In this document: positions 1-10,823 of the stretch, piece after piece | How positions within the stretch are numbered: the first letter of the stretch is position 1 | Layout of the letters: the number at the start of each line of letters is the position of its first letter | Origin: Rhizopus arrhizus | Taxonomy: Eukaryota > Mucoromycota > Mucoromycetes > Mucorales > Rhizopodaceae | Assembly: GCA_024220505.1 (NCBI GenBank) | Contig: JAKZZE010000007.1 | Location: 1,612,001-1,676,000, forward strand | DNA length: 64,000 nt | Direction of reading: 5' to 3' | Notes under the pieces: model-generated | The model's database searches: none | The model's input: the letters and a program-made list of their open reading frames with translations, nothing else | What the model was told of the DNA's origin: nothing | Made by a program: the position numbers and the translations under genes

Positions 1-97
1 CAATATAAAGAAATCTGCAATAAAGAAGGATTTTAATTTTATATTGCTGCTATTGTTTTTTTGTTTAATTTTTTATTTAATCTTGCGATTAAAACAA
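1..97. other. Unassigned sequence left of El1L
   Basis: AT-rich sequence with no gene. It does not match the corresponding intron and upstream transposase exons of the sibling element at 31081-32800, so homology between the two copies stops near base 98, inside a 69-bp transposase intron. This is either a truncation or a rearrangement breakpoint; what lies further left is outside the window. Confidence 0.5.
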
Positions 98-137
98 TGT
101 TCAAGCTAACAATTATTTTTTTTTTAAAAAAAAAAAG

Positions 138-1252
138 CCAAGATTGAAAGTTGTTTCAGTAACATGAAATCAGACGAGTGGAGAACGTGGTGCGTTGTGC
201 TGTCGCCATTTCTCTTGAAACAGAAACTGGCAAGAGAGCACTTTGACAATTGGATGCTGTACGTTGAAGCGGTGAAATTGGTCACTGGGCCCCTTGTTAC
301 AAATGAAGACATAGACATAGCCCATTCACTCTTTAAAAATTTTGGCAAGACTTGTGTTCGACTATATGGAAACTCTATGGCAACACCAAACATGCACATG
401 CATATGCATCTCAAGGAATGCTTTTTGGACTTTGGTCCTTCTTATGCCTTTTGGCTTTATGGTTTCGAACGCCTTAATGGTAACATAAAAAATATAAACA
501 TTAATTTTAAGACAGGCTTCGAAACAACCTATGCAATTATGTTTATCCAAAATGTTCATACACAAGACCTCATACACTCATTACATTCATTCATTAACAC
601 AACCAACAATGACATGCTCCTATTAGTGAAATCTATAGAAAAGATAGGCGAGGTTACGAGTGATGAGAGTGGTTTAACGCCATTTGACTACTCTCGTTTC
701 ATAGACGGGCCTAGTTTATTCAATTCGACGATTACTGGTAGTGAGCCTCTGCCACCAACCTCCTATCCTTTAAAATACAACAAAAAAATACACCTTATAT
801 GCCATGAACATTATGAAGCTTTAAAAGCCTATTATATCTACACCTATGCAACTAATACATACATCGATACTACTATACATTCATTTAAAAATATCACTTT
901 GCTTGGACAACTTTATCAGCCAGCAATTAACGATTCCTTTTCATCATCACCTTCATCATTCATTCAGGCCATTGTCGACAATCAACTGCGCATTGGTCAA
1001 ATATCATATCTTTTCACACATTCATTTAACAATATGACTCATTACTTTGCATTTGTCAATTGGTACAGCCATGCGACCCAGCATTTCCCCACCTTCGATG
1101 GTACTGGCATCCAAGTGTGGAAGAATCAATATGAACCAGTGTCAAGACTTAGCATACTTCCAATTCATCGAATTTATAACCCTGTTGCTGTCAAATCATA
1201 CATCGATAACCACATCCTCACTCTCTCTCTTCCAAGAAAAATTTATATGTAA
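138..1252 (+). pseudogene. CACTA-like transposase, last exon only (El1L)
   Basis: This is the 3' exon of the DNA transposase, which would cut and join transposon ends in the nucleus. The exon start at 138 is set by the AG acceptor at 136-137 and by the sibling gene, where the same exon starts at 31041 (minus). The frame is open to TAA at 1250-1252. It contains the conserved MKSDEWRTW segment, then the family hallmark MHMHMHLKE followed by DFGPSYAFWLYGFERLNG, which resembles the DUF4218 region of plant and fungal CACTA transposases. The end is PRKIYM. The zinc finger and the DDE-like core lie on upstream exons, absent here because homology stops at about base 98. It converges on the accessory gene, with stop codons 185 bp apart. 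Confidence 0.8.
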
Positions 1253-1437
1253 CAAATATGCAAAACCATTAAATCATTCATTTATCTATCGATATTATTA
1301 TTATTATTTTTATTTTATTACATATTTTACTAAAGAATCATTCAATAGACTAGCTTTTTTTTAACAAATGTTTATTCAATTTGAAAAACGACAACAAAAC
1401 AAGGAACAAAAAGGAAAGGAAAAAAAAAAGTGGATGC

Positions 1438-4372
1438 CTATGGCATTGGGTTGACGGCGGCAAAGGAGGAAGAACCAGAAACAGAAGTTGGAAAGCCAAG
1501 AGCAGGGGAAGAAAAAGCCCAGGAAGGGTAATACTCATGGTCGAGCTTATCAGGGAACTCCACCTCAACATTTTCTATTCTTCTTCTAATAGCTGGTGGA
1601 GCCCCCTTTTTCTTTAACAAGTCTTTGTGCCCTTTCTGCAGCTCTTTGTGGAATTCCACTACCTGTAGGCAATTAAGGTATATTAGAAAAAGAGGTTTAT
1701 TGATATGTTATACTTACTCTTTCACTTCTGAATGATGGCCGCTTGACAATAAATGTACGGCCATCTTCATCTTCTGGGCCATCCTCCTCATCAGAGGTCC
1801 AAGCAACCGTCAAGATCTTTTCGGCAAATGGGAACCGGGCGTGGTATGCTGCTGGGTTGGCGTTGTAAGCAATCCTCCTGTTAAGGAGTTTCTATCATAA
1901 AGTATTGATATAAGTATTATAGGCATTTTATATTATGATTTTTTGAATATCAAGTACTTACTGCATTTACGCGGCTGCGGCAGGCTGACGTTGGTGTCGC
2001 CACAGCTTTCCCATTTGCCTTATCCACCATGTAATAGAACTTACTTCTAATCATGGTGAATATCTGCGAATCAGTCAGGCAATTGAAGCGTTGGTGCTTC
2101 CTGACTTCATCGCGCAACAGATTTTTTACTTTTCTGTTGGCCTTGTCGGTGATGGACTTGAGCGTATCAAACTTGATGCCACGGCCAACCAAGTATTCAC
2201 GGTAGTGATCAGCTATGTGATCCTATAATGTACAGTAGGTGAAAAAATACGAGCAACCTCTGTTCAATTTGTCTTCATATCTTTTTATTTTTGTGTGCAT
2301 ATTCGCCAGAGCTTTGATATCACGCAAACTAATTAAGGCAACAAAGATACATATAATACACTAAAGAGATTGACTGTACTTGATGTAGAAGCTTTTTAAA
2401 AAGGGAAAGACAGTCATAAAAAAGCCAATGATGATTTTTCAAAATTCGTTATCTTTATTTAATATTTTCTATATCTTCCCTTTGCTTTAATAACTGCTTT
2501 CACTTTGGCTGGCATACTATTGATGTACCTCTTGCAAGCATTTGCATTGAGTTTATTTCGCTCTACATCCACAAATTGCTAAAGCTTTCTGACATCTCTT
2601 TCTCCGACTTCATGTGGTGTCAGATTAAATTTGAGCTGATGCCAAACATGCTTTATATGATTTAGATCCAGACTTTGAGCATACCAATAATTTATATACC
2701 TTACACTGATACCGCGTACCTATACAGTTATGAATTTTAACTTATACTTTACGCCGCTATCACTCTGAAGGTATACATCAGATATCTTCAAATAATGGTA
2801 CTCTAACGTATTCATGTAAATAATGCTAAGTATATGCAGACAAGTCGTTGAGTTTATGTTATGGCCATAAAGCTGACATGTCTAAACTGGTCCCTGAGTA
2901 GCTATGTGACAACACATGTTCATCCTACGGCTGCTGTGCTTTACTGTAATGTCGATGTGATGAGGGAGCAAAATGTCATTTTATACTACTCTATACTACT
3001 TTACTCAATCTGATCACTAGATGCTAGTCTTTGCTTCAGCTGAGAACGCCACTGGTCATCACTCTTGACTTGACCAGTTGCGATGCCTTTTTGCTCAGGT
3101 CATCTGCTTTTTTCAATGATCCTTTTTTAAAAATGCCTTCTTTTTTTTTAGCTCTCGGCGGCAGTTTATGGATCTCAGGGCGTTTACTCCTGAACGGTAC
3201 ATCAACAAGTAACCAAACTTACCCAACTCCCTAAATAGCTCTTTCGCTATTGTTCGATGACCAGTAATAATACACAGCTCGATATAGTGCTTCATGGCAG
3301 AAGAGACAATAGCATGTCGTCCAGCTGACAGGTGTGAATTTCGTGGAAAAAGCTTCCTAGCATATCTTTTAACTGTGCGAGAATGAACGTAATATTTATC
3401 TGTGATATCCTCTGGCTTCATACTATTTAGTGATATATCTTTTATTTCTGGATTGCTTTTCCATTGGTATAGATTTAGGCATGATGATGAGAAGTAGTGA
3501 GAGAAATTGAGCAAAAAAAAAGAAACCAAGGGCTCCTGAAGTTGCACTTGCTTTTATATGGATACAATGAGGAACACTCACGGTTCCATACAAGTACGCT
3601 ATATAGTCTTCTGATATGTTCTTTGTTGATTTAAATGTAAACATATGATTACCGTACATAATTTAAGCTGGTCGGAAGTCAAATTTTTAAATTCGTATTC
3701 TTATCTCTCTCTCAATTTCCAGTATTACTACATGAGACCATTACTGTTTCAAGACACATGACCCCGAAAATATACCATAGGAGCCCCGAGTCGGTAGTTG
3801 GCGTGCACCTTTTGATATAGCGAAAAAAGTCGATTTTGCCAAAAGGTTGCTCGTATTTTTTCACCTACTGTAAGTGAAAAAATTAAGAAATAAAGTTACT
3901 AAATTGAATTTACTAATTGATACTTTAATTTTAAGCTTACACTACACTGCTTTTTGATCTTGTTGATCTCAGCCACAGAAACATACTGCTGCCCTTGCTG
4001 TGGCTGTTGAACTGGATGTTGCTGCTGCTGCTGCTGCTGTTGCTGTTGCCACATTTGAGCAAAAAACTGCATTTGGGCAGCCATCATCTCTGGTGTGAAA
4101 CTAGAGGCTGCTCCAATAGCCTCTGCACCAGTATGGCTACCAAATGTTGCAACAGGAGCGGCCACAGGAGCAGAAACGGGAACAGGAGCAGAAGCGGGAA
4201 CAGGAGCAGGAGCGGGAACAGGAGCAGGAGCGGGAACAGGAGCAGGAGCAGGGAAAAGAGAAGAGGAAGAAGGAACAACAGTGGATGATGATCCAGCGAT
4301 ATTTGAAGAAACTCTTGCCCTTTTTGGGGCATTGCTGGGAACGTTGATGGGTGTAGCGACGCGTCTAGACAT
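1438..4372 (-). CDS. CACTA-associated accessory protein (El1L copy)
   Basis: Four exons on the minus strand: 4372-3941, 2222-1962, 1891-1718 and 1662-1438, joined in frame with GT-AG introns. The product has the same architecture as the El1R protein (363 aa): MSRR start, Pro/Ala-rich stretch, poly-Gln run, basic helix-rich middle, acidic DEEDGPEDEDG patch, VKRPSFRS motif and a C-terminal PSWAF box. No stop or frameshift is visible. Intron 1 has grown from 78 to 1718 bp because a Tc1 element inserted in it at 2233-3870, so splicing may be affected. I do not recognise the family. Its pairing with the transposase suggests a TnpA-like partner that binds transposon ends; that role is inference. 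Confidence 0.75.
2233..3870 (-). mobile_element. Tc1/mariner element Tc1-0, decayed
   Basis: A 1638-bp insertion flanked by TA (2231-2232 and 3871-3872). The ends are inverted repeats of about 27 bp beginning CAGTAGGTGAAAAAATACGA. El1R has the empty site: its intron 1 reads straight across with a single TA (near 28947), so the insertion occurred after the two siblings separated. The internal gene is a pseudogene on the minus strand. Confidence 0.93.
2465..3547 (-). pseudogene. Tc1-type transposase remnant in Tc1-0
   Basis: Minus-strand reading gives a Tc1 N-terminal helix-turn-helix region (3547-3113). Its segment TVKRYARKLFPRN and following residues align with the intact protein at 59120-60151. 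The C-terminal part near 2465-2690 reads as DLNHIKHVWHQLKFNL and ends INSMPAKVKAVIKAKGRYRKY. The catalytic box is DLNPIEHVW in the intact relative, so here the third catalytic acid is changed from Glu to Lys. Several stops and frameshifts separate the pieces. It is dead. Confidence 0.85.
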
Positions 4373-4859
4373 TTTTTAAAATAAAGTATAAAGAAGAAGA
4401 AAAAAGAAGAATGTGCTACATTGTTTTTATATTCTTCAGTTTATTTTGTACTCTTTTTTTTTTTAAAAAAAAAAGAAAAAAAAAACACTATTAGGGTTGA
4501 AGATGTTAAATTTAGATAAAGAATAAGTCTAACAATATATAAACAAGCTTTTTGAATATTTTAATAGCTGAACTATGTTAAAAAATGCAGTTGAAACGAG
4601 CTTTCATGGTTATTAGAATTTACTGATACTAAATAATTGTAACACTTGTAAAATGAAGCTATAAAAAAGTACTTTTTTTTCCCTTTTTTTTTTTCCTTTT
4701 TTTTTTTAAAAAAAAATCTATTCTGAAAGGTAAGTTCTTAATATTATATATACTCTATTATTGCTCTAATGGTACTTGTACTTTAGTAAAGTTGTGTTGG
4801 TTGCTTTCTTTATAGTTTAAATTGTCTTTATAAAGTCTTTTTCCCAGGATTATAGTTGC

Positions 4860-5235
4860 TTCTTCTTTTACTTGTTGGTATAAGCTTGGCTGGTGTCTTT
4901 TTTTCTTCTTTTATCTCGTGGTTCGTCTAAAGCAAGGTACTATTACTTTTACTATATACTCCATAACTAATATTTATTATAGATGCGTTCTGCTTCCTTT
5001 TTTTTTTTTTACTTGTTGGTAAAGCTTAGCAAGGTTTTTCTCTTAGCCCATCTAAAGAAAGGTACTATTACTTTTATTACATATCCTTCATAGCTAATAA
5101 TTATTGTAGATGTCTGCTGCTTTTTTTTACTTGTGAGTATACGCTTAGCTAGTTTTTTTCCCATGGTCTATCTAAAGAAAGGTACTATTGCTTTTATTAT
5201 ATATACACGATATTTAACATCTATTGTAGATGAAT
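4860..5235 (-). repeat. Subterminal tandem repeats of about 120 bp (El1L)
   Basis: Three diverged tandem units upstream of the accessory gene. Each holds a run such as TCTAAAGAAAGGTACTATT, a T-rich tract with ACTTGTTGGTA or a variant, and an ATTATTGTAGATG-like boundary. The same array occurs in El1R (27587-27955) and El2 (about 8518-8895). Repeated subterminal motifs are where CACTA-type elements usually bind their proteins; that role is inferred here. Confidence 0.75.
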
Positions 5236-5359
5236 GTTGCTCTGCTTTGGCCTCTTTCTGTTTCTTTCCTGGCTTTTACTTTGGTTCTTAAGTACTGATG
5301 TATTTCCTTCTTTTGCTTTAATTACCCAGGTCCTTGTGCCTTTGAGTCCTTGTGTCTTT

Positions 5360-5447
5360 GAATCCTTGAGCTTGGCTTTTTTTTTTTTTTTTTTTTTTTT
5401 TCTTTTTTTTTTCTTTTTTTTTCTTTTGTTTTCTTTTTTTTCTTTTG
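5360..5447. repeat. Poly-T / T-rich microsatellite
   Basis: Long T runs interrupted by single C or G bases. The matching tract in El1R (27320-27440) is about 48 bp longer and explains most of the length difference between the siblings on this side. The open frames inside it are low-complexity artefacts. Confidence 0.9.
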
Positions 5448-5652
5448 AGAACTTTTTGAGTTCCACGAGATTAATTGATGTATTTTTAGATTAGATGCTG
5501 CTATTCTGGTGACATTAGGTAAGTCAAGTACACTTTTAAAACGTTACAAGCAAAGAAATATCATATTTTGTCATTATTATTTTATTCAAATAAAAAAAAA
5601 GCTATTTTTTATAAACAAAATCCCTATTTTTTTGTATATATAAAGCAATATT

Positions 5653-7411
5653 TATTGCAATATGAATGGTCGATAAAGAAGTATATAAAGCAATATAAGT
5701 GGTTCATAAAGAAATATATAAGGCAATATGAGTGGTTCATAAAGAAGTACAGTAGCGGACAAAACTGGTGCACAAAAATTAAAATCAACATTGTATCTCC
5801 GTCATATGTCTGCGACCTTTGTGGCATATACCATCTGAAAGACAGTCTAAAATATACATTATGTTATGTAAACCGGAACTGTGCCGGACATCCCTCAGAC
5901 AAAAGGTCATTTTTAGTGATTTTTTGCATATTTCAATTTTCGCCAAAAATGTAGTGCTTCTCTAGCCTTCTTTCAATTTTCCCCATATCTCTCCCGTTTG
6001 CTTTCAGATTTCACAGCATATTAGTGAATTTTAGTAGCTCTTAAAAAATATATAAAACTGTACTTATTTTGTATTTCCCATTGAGTCCCCCCTTTTGTTT
6101 TTACCCTATTCACTATAACAAAGTACTAGCCTTATATGTTTAAGAAAATAAGCAACTGTAAAAACGAAGCTCTGAGATCTCGAATACACTTAGTTCGTAC
6201 GACAACAGATATTTCTAGAATAACAAGAATCTTTAAATGGACAATCAACAGGAGAAAGAGGAAAGAAAGAAACTTAATGTCTTGTGATCATGAAGGTATT
6301 CCGCTTTTAGTCTGAAAAGTTATTAGTTCAGTCATCAACCTAAAGCTTGGACAAGGTCCGTTACACACAGTTTCTGATGCTCAGCACATTTTGAGGACCT
6401 TAAGATACAGTATTAGCAAACTGTTCGTCTGAAGGCACTGTAGGAAGCTAGATTTTGAGTCTGGAAGTAAGGAATCGAAGAATTTCATCAGCTGTATAAG
6501 TCGGAAAAAGCGATGAATGTGGTATCACGACAAGCCATTGTATACTATAGAGGGCTGGAAGTCTACTATCTTTAGCAATGAAACAAATATGAACATTATG
6601 GATGCAGGTAGTATACACTAATATTGAAAGCAAGTCGAACAACCTTAGCGATTTTTCCACGGTGATCAAACAATGAAGCATGCTGGCTGCTCTGTTATGT
6701 TTTAAGGCTGTATTAGATACTGTGGACCAGAATATGTGTGTCAAGTATATGATGGTATAATGAACTCATAAATATACGCATATATTTCGCTTACTTCATA
6801 CCACAAAAGCCTAGCGTATAGTGGTCTAAAACGTCGTAATCTCTCGTTTCAGTATGACAATGGCACAAGGCACAAGTCAACGCATGTCACAAACTCAATA
6901 TTTGATAACAGCGCTTCTGTGCTACAAGTTTAGCCGCCACTAATCCCGGCCTAAGTCCGCTTAAGCATGCCAGGTGGCAATTGATGGCAAAGGTATGATG
7001 ATACGACACTAGATCAAAAAGGGTAGATGATCTTTGGAAAAGAATAGTTAAAGAGCCGGGTTCTTTTACTGAAAGTGATATACACGCATATTATTAGCAT
7101 ATGCAAAGAAGAACATCCGATGATATCAAGAGATGAGATGATTATATAAAGTCTAAGATTTTAGCCACTTTTGCGGTTTTTAGAAAATATAAAATTTTAT
7201 AAATAGAAAGCACGCTTATCGCTCAGTTTTAACAATGTCATGCTTAGAACATACATAGATTACAATGACTAGTATATCCTCCTTCTAGTACAGTTTCATG
7301 ACTATTGCAATTACCATGAGCAGGTAATGGTAGTTAAAAGCTAAAAAAAAGTTTTGTGCACCAGTTTTGTCCGCTACTGTATATAAGGCAATATGAGTGG
7401 TTTATAAAGAG
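5653..7411. repeat. 33-bp subterminal repeats split by a Tc1
   Basis: About three to four units of a 33-bp motif (type GTATATAAAGCAATATAAGT followed by GGTTCATAAAGAA) lie at 5653-5749 and resume at 7380-7411. A Tc1 copy (5750-7379) sits in the array at a TA. The same array, split by the same Tc1, is present in El1R. A diverged version without the Tc1 is at 8106-8160 in El2. Confidence 0.8.
5750..7379 (+). mobile_element. Non-autonomous Tc1 copy, family Tc1-3 (copy a)
   Basis: A 1630-bp element with inverted ends CAGTAGCGGACAAAACTGGT (about 28 bp) and TA duplications at 5748-5749 and 7380-7381. The decayed transposase on the plus strand (roughly 6150-7100) is still recognisable. One segment, FSNETNMNIMDAG, matches the first catalytic box (VFSDEIKVNVFGSDG in the intact relative). 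GPEYVCQVYDG is followed by an in-frame TAA at 6769-6771, and FQYDN matches the second catalytic box. The same lesions occur in the copy at 56560-58189, so the family moved after its gene died. Confidence 0.92.
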
Positions 7412-7749
7412 TAAAAAGACAAATAAAGTAATGATTTAAAAAGTATCATTGGTTGCCAAATTATTTATAACGTAGAATAGACTATGTAAAGCAGCTAACA
7501 AGAGAGACGCCTTCGCAGAACGACAATTGGGTCTGTATAAATCTACTTAGAGCTATGGATCATCATTTTCGTTAATATCGGCACCATACAGAGACGCAGA
7601 ATATATTGACAGACATTTAGGTCCTTAAAGGGTGCCGATATTGACGTCGGCATAAATACCCATTCAATCACAGCTTTTGGCATCGTTAAACAGAAAAGCA
7701 TATTGCTAAAAATTAACAGTGTGCAGAGTTTGCACGATTATTTGCAGTG

Positions 7750-7769
7750 GGAAAAAGGAATTAAAGACG
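7750..7769. other. 20-bp spacer between El1L and El2 (target remnant)
   Basis: Host sequence trapped between two transposon ends. It reads GGAAAAAGGAATTAAAG followed by the El2 target duplication ACG (7767-7769). Joined across El2 to 18307-18345 it matches the flank of El3 at 42336-42385 almost base for base (see findings). Confidence 0.8.
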
Positions 7770-8517
7770 CACTGCAAATAATACTGTAAATTGGGTAACA
7801 AATTGTTTACCAATCTTGTGAAATAATTTACAATCGTGTACAATCAGGTAAGAGATTTATCCACGCACAGCCTCCTGTCTCTGCCACAAATCGTGTAAGT
7901 TATTGTTTGCCCTTTGGTTAATTGATGGTTCAAGATTTGTGGCCAACGCAGGAGACTGTTGGGAGACTTTTTCGTTAACTGATCTTTCAAGATGGATCTT
8001 TCATCAGTTACGTTGTGGCTCTTGTTTATTATCAATTTGATATCTAATGGTGCTTGGCAACCAATCACGCTTTGTAAAACACTACTTTATTTGTCTTTTT
8101 GCTCTTTTATAAACCACTCATATAGCTTATATACTTCTTTATTGACCATTCATATTGCAATAAATATTGCTTTATATATACAAAAAAATAGGGATTTGGT
8201 TTATAAAAAATAGCTTTTTTTTTATTTGAATAAAATAATAATAACAAAATATGATATTTCTTTGCTTAGCGTTTTAGCAGTGTACTTGACTTACCTAATG
8301 TCACCAGAATAGCAGCATCTAATCTAAAAATACATCAATTAATCTCGTGGAACTCAAGAAGTTTTCAAAAAAAAAAAAAAAAAAAAAAAAAAAAAGCCAA
8401 GCTCAAGGATTCAAGAATAAAAGGACTTGGGCACTCAAAGCAAAAGAAAAGACATCAGTACTTAAGAACCAAAGCGAAAATTAGGAAAGAAACAGAAAGA
8501 GGCCAAAGCAGAGCAGC

Positions 8518-8895
8518 ATTCATCTATAACAATTATTAGCTATCGTGTATATGTAGTAAAAGTAATAGTACCTTTCTTTAGATAGACCATGGGAAGAAAA
8601 CTAGCTAAGCGTATACTCACAAGTAAAAAAGCAGCAGACATCTATAATAATTATTAGCTATTGAGTATATATAATAAAAGTGATAGTACCTTTCTTTAGA
8701 TGGGCTAAGAGAAAAACCTTGCTAAGCTTTACCAACAAGTAAAAAAAAAAAAAAAAGGAAGCAGTACTCCTCTATAATAATTATTAGTTATCGAGTATAT
8801 AGTAAAAGTAATAGTACCTTGCTTTAGATGGACCATGAGAAAAAAAAAGAAAAAGAAAAAAAGACACCAGCCAAGCTTATACTAACAAGCAAAAG
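8518..8895 (+). repeat. Subterminal tandem repeats of about 120 bp (El2)
   Basis: Three diverged units with the shared motif AGTAATAGTACCTTTCTTTA or a close variant, equivalent to the arrays in El1L and El1R. They lie between the left terminus and the accessory gene promoter region. Confidence 0.7.
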
Positions 8896-9396
8896 AAGAA
8901 GCAACTATAATCCTGGGAAAAAGACTTTATAAAGACCATTTGAAACATCAAGAAAGCAACCAATACAATTTTACTAAAGTACAAGTACCATTAGAACAAT
9001 AATAGAGTACATATAATATTAAGAACTTACCTTTTAGAGAGAATGTTTTGTTTTAAAAAAAAAAGAAAAAAAAAGGAAAAAAAAAAGGAAAAAAAAAGTA
9101 CTATTTTATAGCCTCATTTTACCAGTGTTACAGTTACCCACTATCGATTAAAAATAAGTCTTCTTTAATACTGCTTAACTATTGAAACATTCAGAGAGAC
9201 TATTCATAAACAGTTTAAACTTTTTTCTTCTTTTTTTTTTATTTAAATGTAATATCTTTAACACCAAAGGCTTTTTTTTTCTTTGCTTTTTTGTAAAATA
9301 AATGAGTATCACCTTGTTTTGTATTCATCTTCAATTTATTTTGTACTCCTGTTTTTTTTTTTTTTTTTCTTCCTTTTATATAATTTGTTTTAAAAA

Positions 9397-10641
9397 ATGT
9401 CTCGTCGTGCTGCCACTCCCATCAACGTTCCCAGCAATGCTCCCAAGAGAGCAAAAATTTCCGTGAGCATTGCTGGATCATCATCCACCGTTGTTCCTGT
9501 TTCTGCTGCTCCTGCTCCTGCTTCTACTCTTGCTCCTGCTCCTGTTTTCGCTTCTGTTCCTGTTGCAGGCTTCAGTAGCTTTACAGCTCCTCGCTTGGAG
9601 AGCCCTGTTGGTACTGAAGCCATCAGAGCAGCCTCTGGTCTCGCACCAGAGATAATAGCTGCTCAGATACAGCAATTCCAACAATTGCTGCAGCAACAGC
9701 AACAGCAGCAGGAACAGCAACAGCAGCAGTAACACCGAGCTTCAGAAGCTGAGATCGACGCGGCCAAAAAAGAATGCAGTGTAAGTTTAGGACATATTTA
9801 TTAAATTAGTAATTGTAATTTAATAACTATATTTTATACCTTTCTGTGTCATATAGAGCTATTTAGCAGAATACTACCGTGATTACGTTGTTGGTCGCAG
9901 AAGCGAATTTGACTTGGACGTTACCTTCGCCCATAAAAATAACAGAAAAGTCAAGGCATTGTTGTATGAGCAAGCCAGAAAGCACCATCGTTTTGATTTG
10001 CTCACCACCTCACAAGTAAATGCAATAATTAGGAGCAAGTATTCCTACATGATGAGCAAGGCCAAGGGGAAGACAGTTGTTTCACCAAAAACTACCTGTC
10101 GTAGCCGTATAAATACGGTGAGTATTTAATATTTTTGAAGATTATACTATAAAATATAGAAAATACTTACATTGATACCTTACGATAGAAACTCTCTAAC
10201 AGGAGATCTGTTTATATGGCTAACCCTTCCGCGTTCGACGCCCGTTTCCCGTTCGCTGGTAAAATTCTGACTGTTGACTGGACGTCAGATGAAGAAGATG
10301 GACCAGAGGACGAGAACGGTCGTACGTTCGTGGTCAAACGGCCATCATTTAGAAGCAACGAAGTAAGCAAAATGTTGTTGACAAATTTCATCTTCTAATA
10401 TACCTTAATTAATCTATAGGTGGTGCAATTCCACGAAGAGTTGCAAAAAAGATACAAGGAGTCGATGAAGAAAAAGGGGGCTCCACCAACTATTAGAAGA
10501 ATAATAGAACACGTTGAAGTGGAGTTCCCCGACAAACTTGATGATGCCGATTTTCCTTCCTGGGCTTTTTCTTCTTCTGCTCTTGGTTTTCCAACCTCTG
10601 TTTCTGCTTCTTCCTCTTTTGCTACTTCCAGTTCAATGTAG
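9397..10641 (+). pseudogene. CACTA-associated accessory protein (El2), early stop
   Basis: Exons 9397-9780, 9859-10117, 10190-10363 and 10420-10641, approximate at the splice sites, match the four-exon gene of El1R. Conserved parts are MSRRAATPINVPSNAPKRAK, a poly-Gln run, NRKVKALLYEQARKHHRF, CRSRIN, the acidic DEEDGPEDENG patch, VKRPSFRS and PSWAF. A TAA at 9730-9732 directly follows the poly-Gln run, while the coding frame clearly resumes after it (ASEAEIDAAKKECS up to a GTAAGT donor). The simplest reading is a nonsense change in a once-intact gene. Exons 2-4 remain open, so loss is recent or a shortened product was tolerated. Confidence 0.7.
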
Positions 10642-10823
10642 TAGGCATTCTTCCCCCTTTTTTTTTTTCTTGGTTTGTTGTTTCTTCACAAATTGAATAA
10701 AATTTTTTAAAAAAAGTCTATTGAATGATTCTTTAGTAAAATATATAATAAAACGATAATAATAACAATAATAATAATAATAATAATAAATGAATGAACG
10801 CTTCAACATATTTTTTACATATA

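Larger units (their letters stand above)
98..7749 (-). mobile_element. CACTA-like DNA transposon El1L, transposase end missing
   Basis: This is an inverted near-identical copy of El1R (25022-31080). One terminus is precise: the plus strand ends in CAGTG at 7745-7749, giving a minus-strand start CACTGCAAATAATCGTGC shared with El1R. It carries the last transposase exon, the full accessory gene, the subterminal repeats and the same internal Tc1 copy. The last transposase exon shows two amino-acid differences from El1R in the 362 residues after the shared Met. It differs from El1R by an extra 1638-bp Tc1 (2233-3870) plus TA, by a shorter A/T microsatellite (about 48 bp), and by losing everything beyond the last transposase intron. 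The arms stop exactly at the terminal repeat on one side, so two insertions of one transposon fit better than a segmental inverted duplication. Confidence 0.85.

Noticed and set aside
3995..4347. Arg/Ser/Glu-rich and Leu-rich frames around 4000-4350 and 28470-28822
   Set aside because: They are shadows of the Pro/Ala and poly-Gln codon repeats of the accessory gene in other frames.
5221..5494. Lys-rich or Phe-rich ORFs over the homopolymer tracts (also 27276-27597)
   Set aside because: Pure translations of A/T microsatellites with a length difference between siblings.
6448..6744. 98-codon ORF present in all three Tc1-3 copies
   Set aside because: It is antisense to the dead transposase reading frame, starts outside any conserved motif and changes freely between copies; chance is sufficient.
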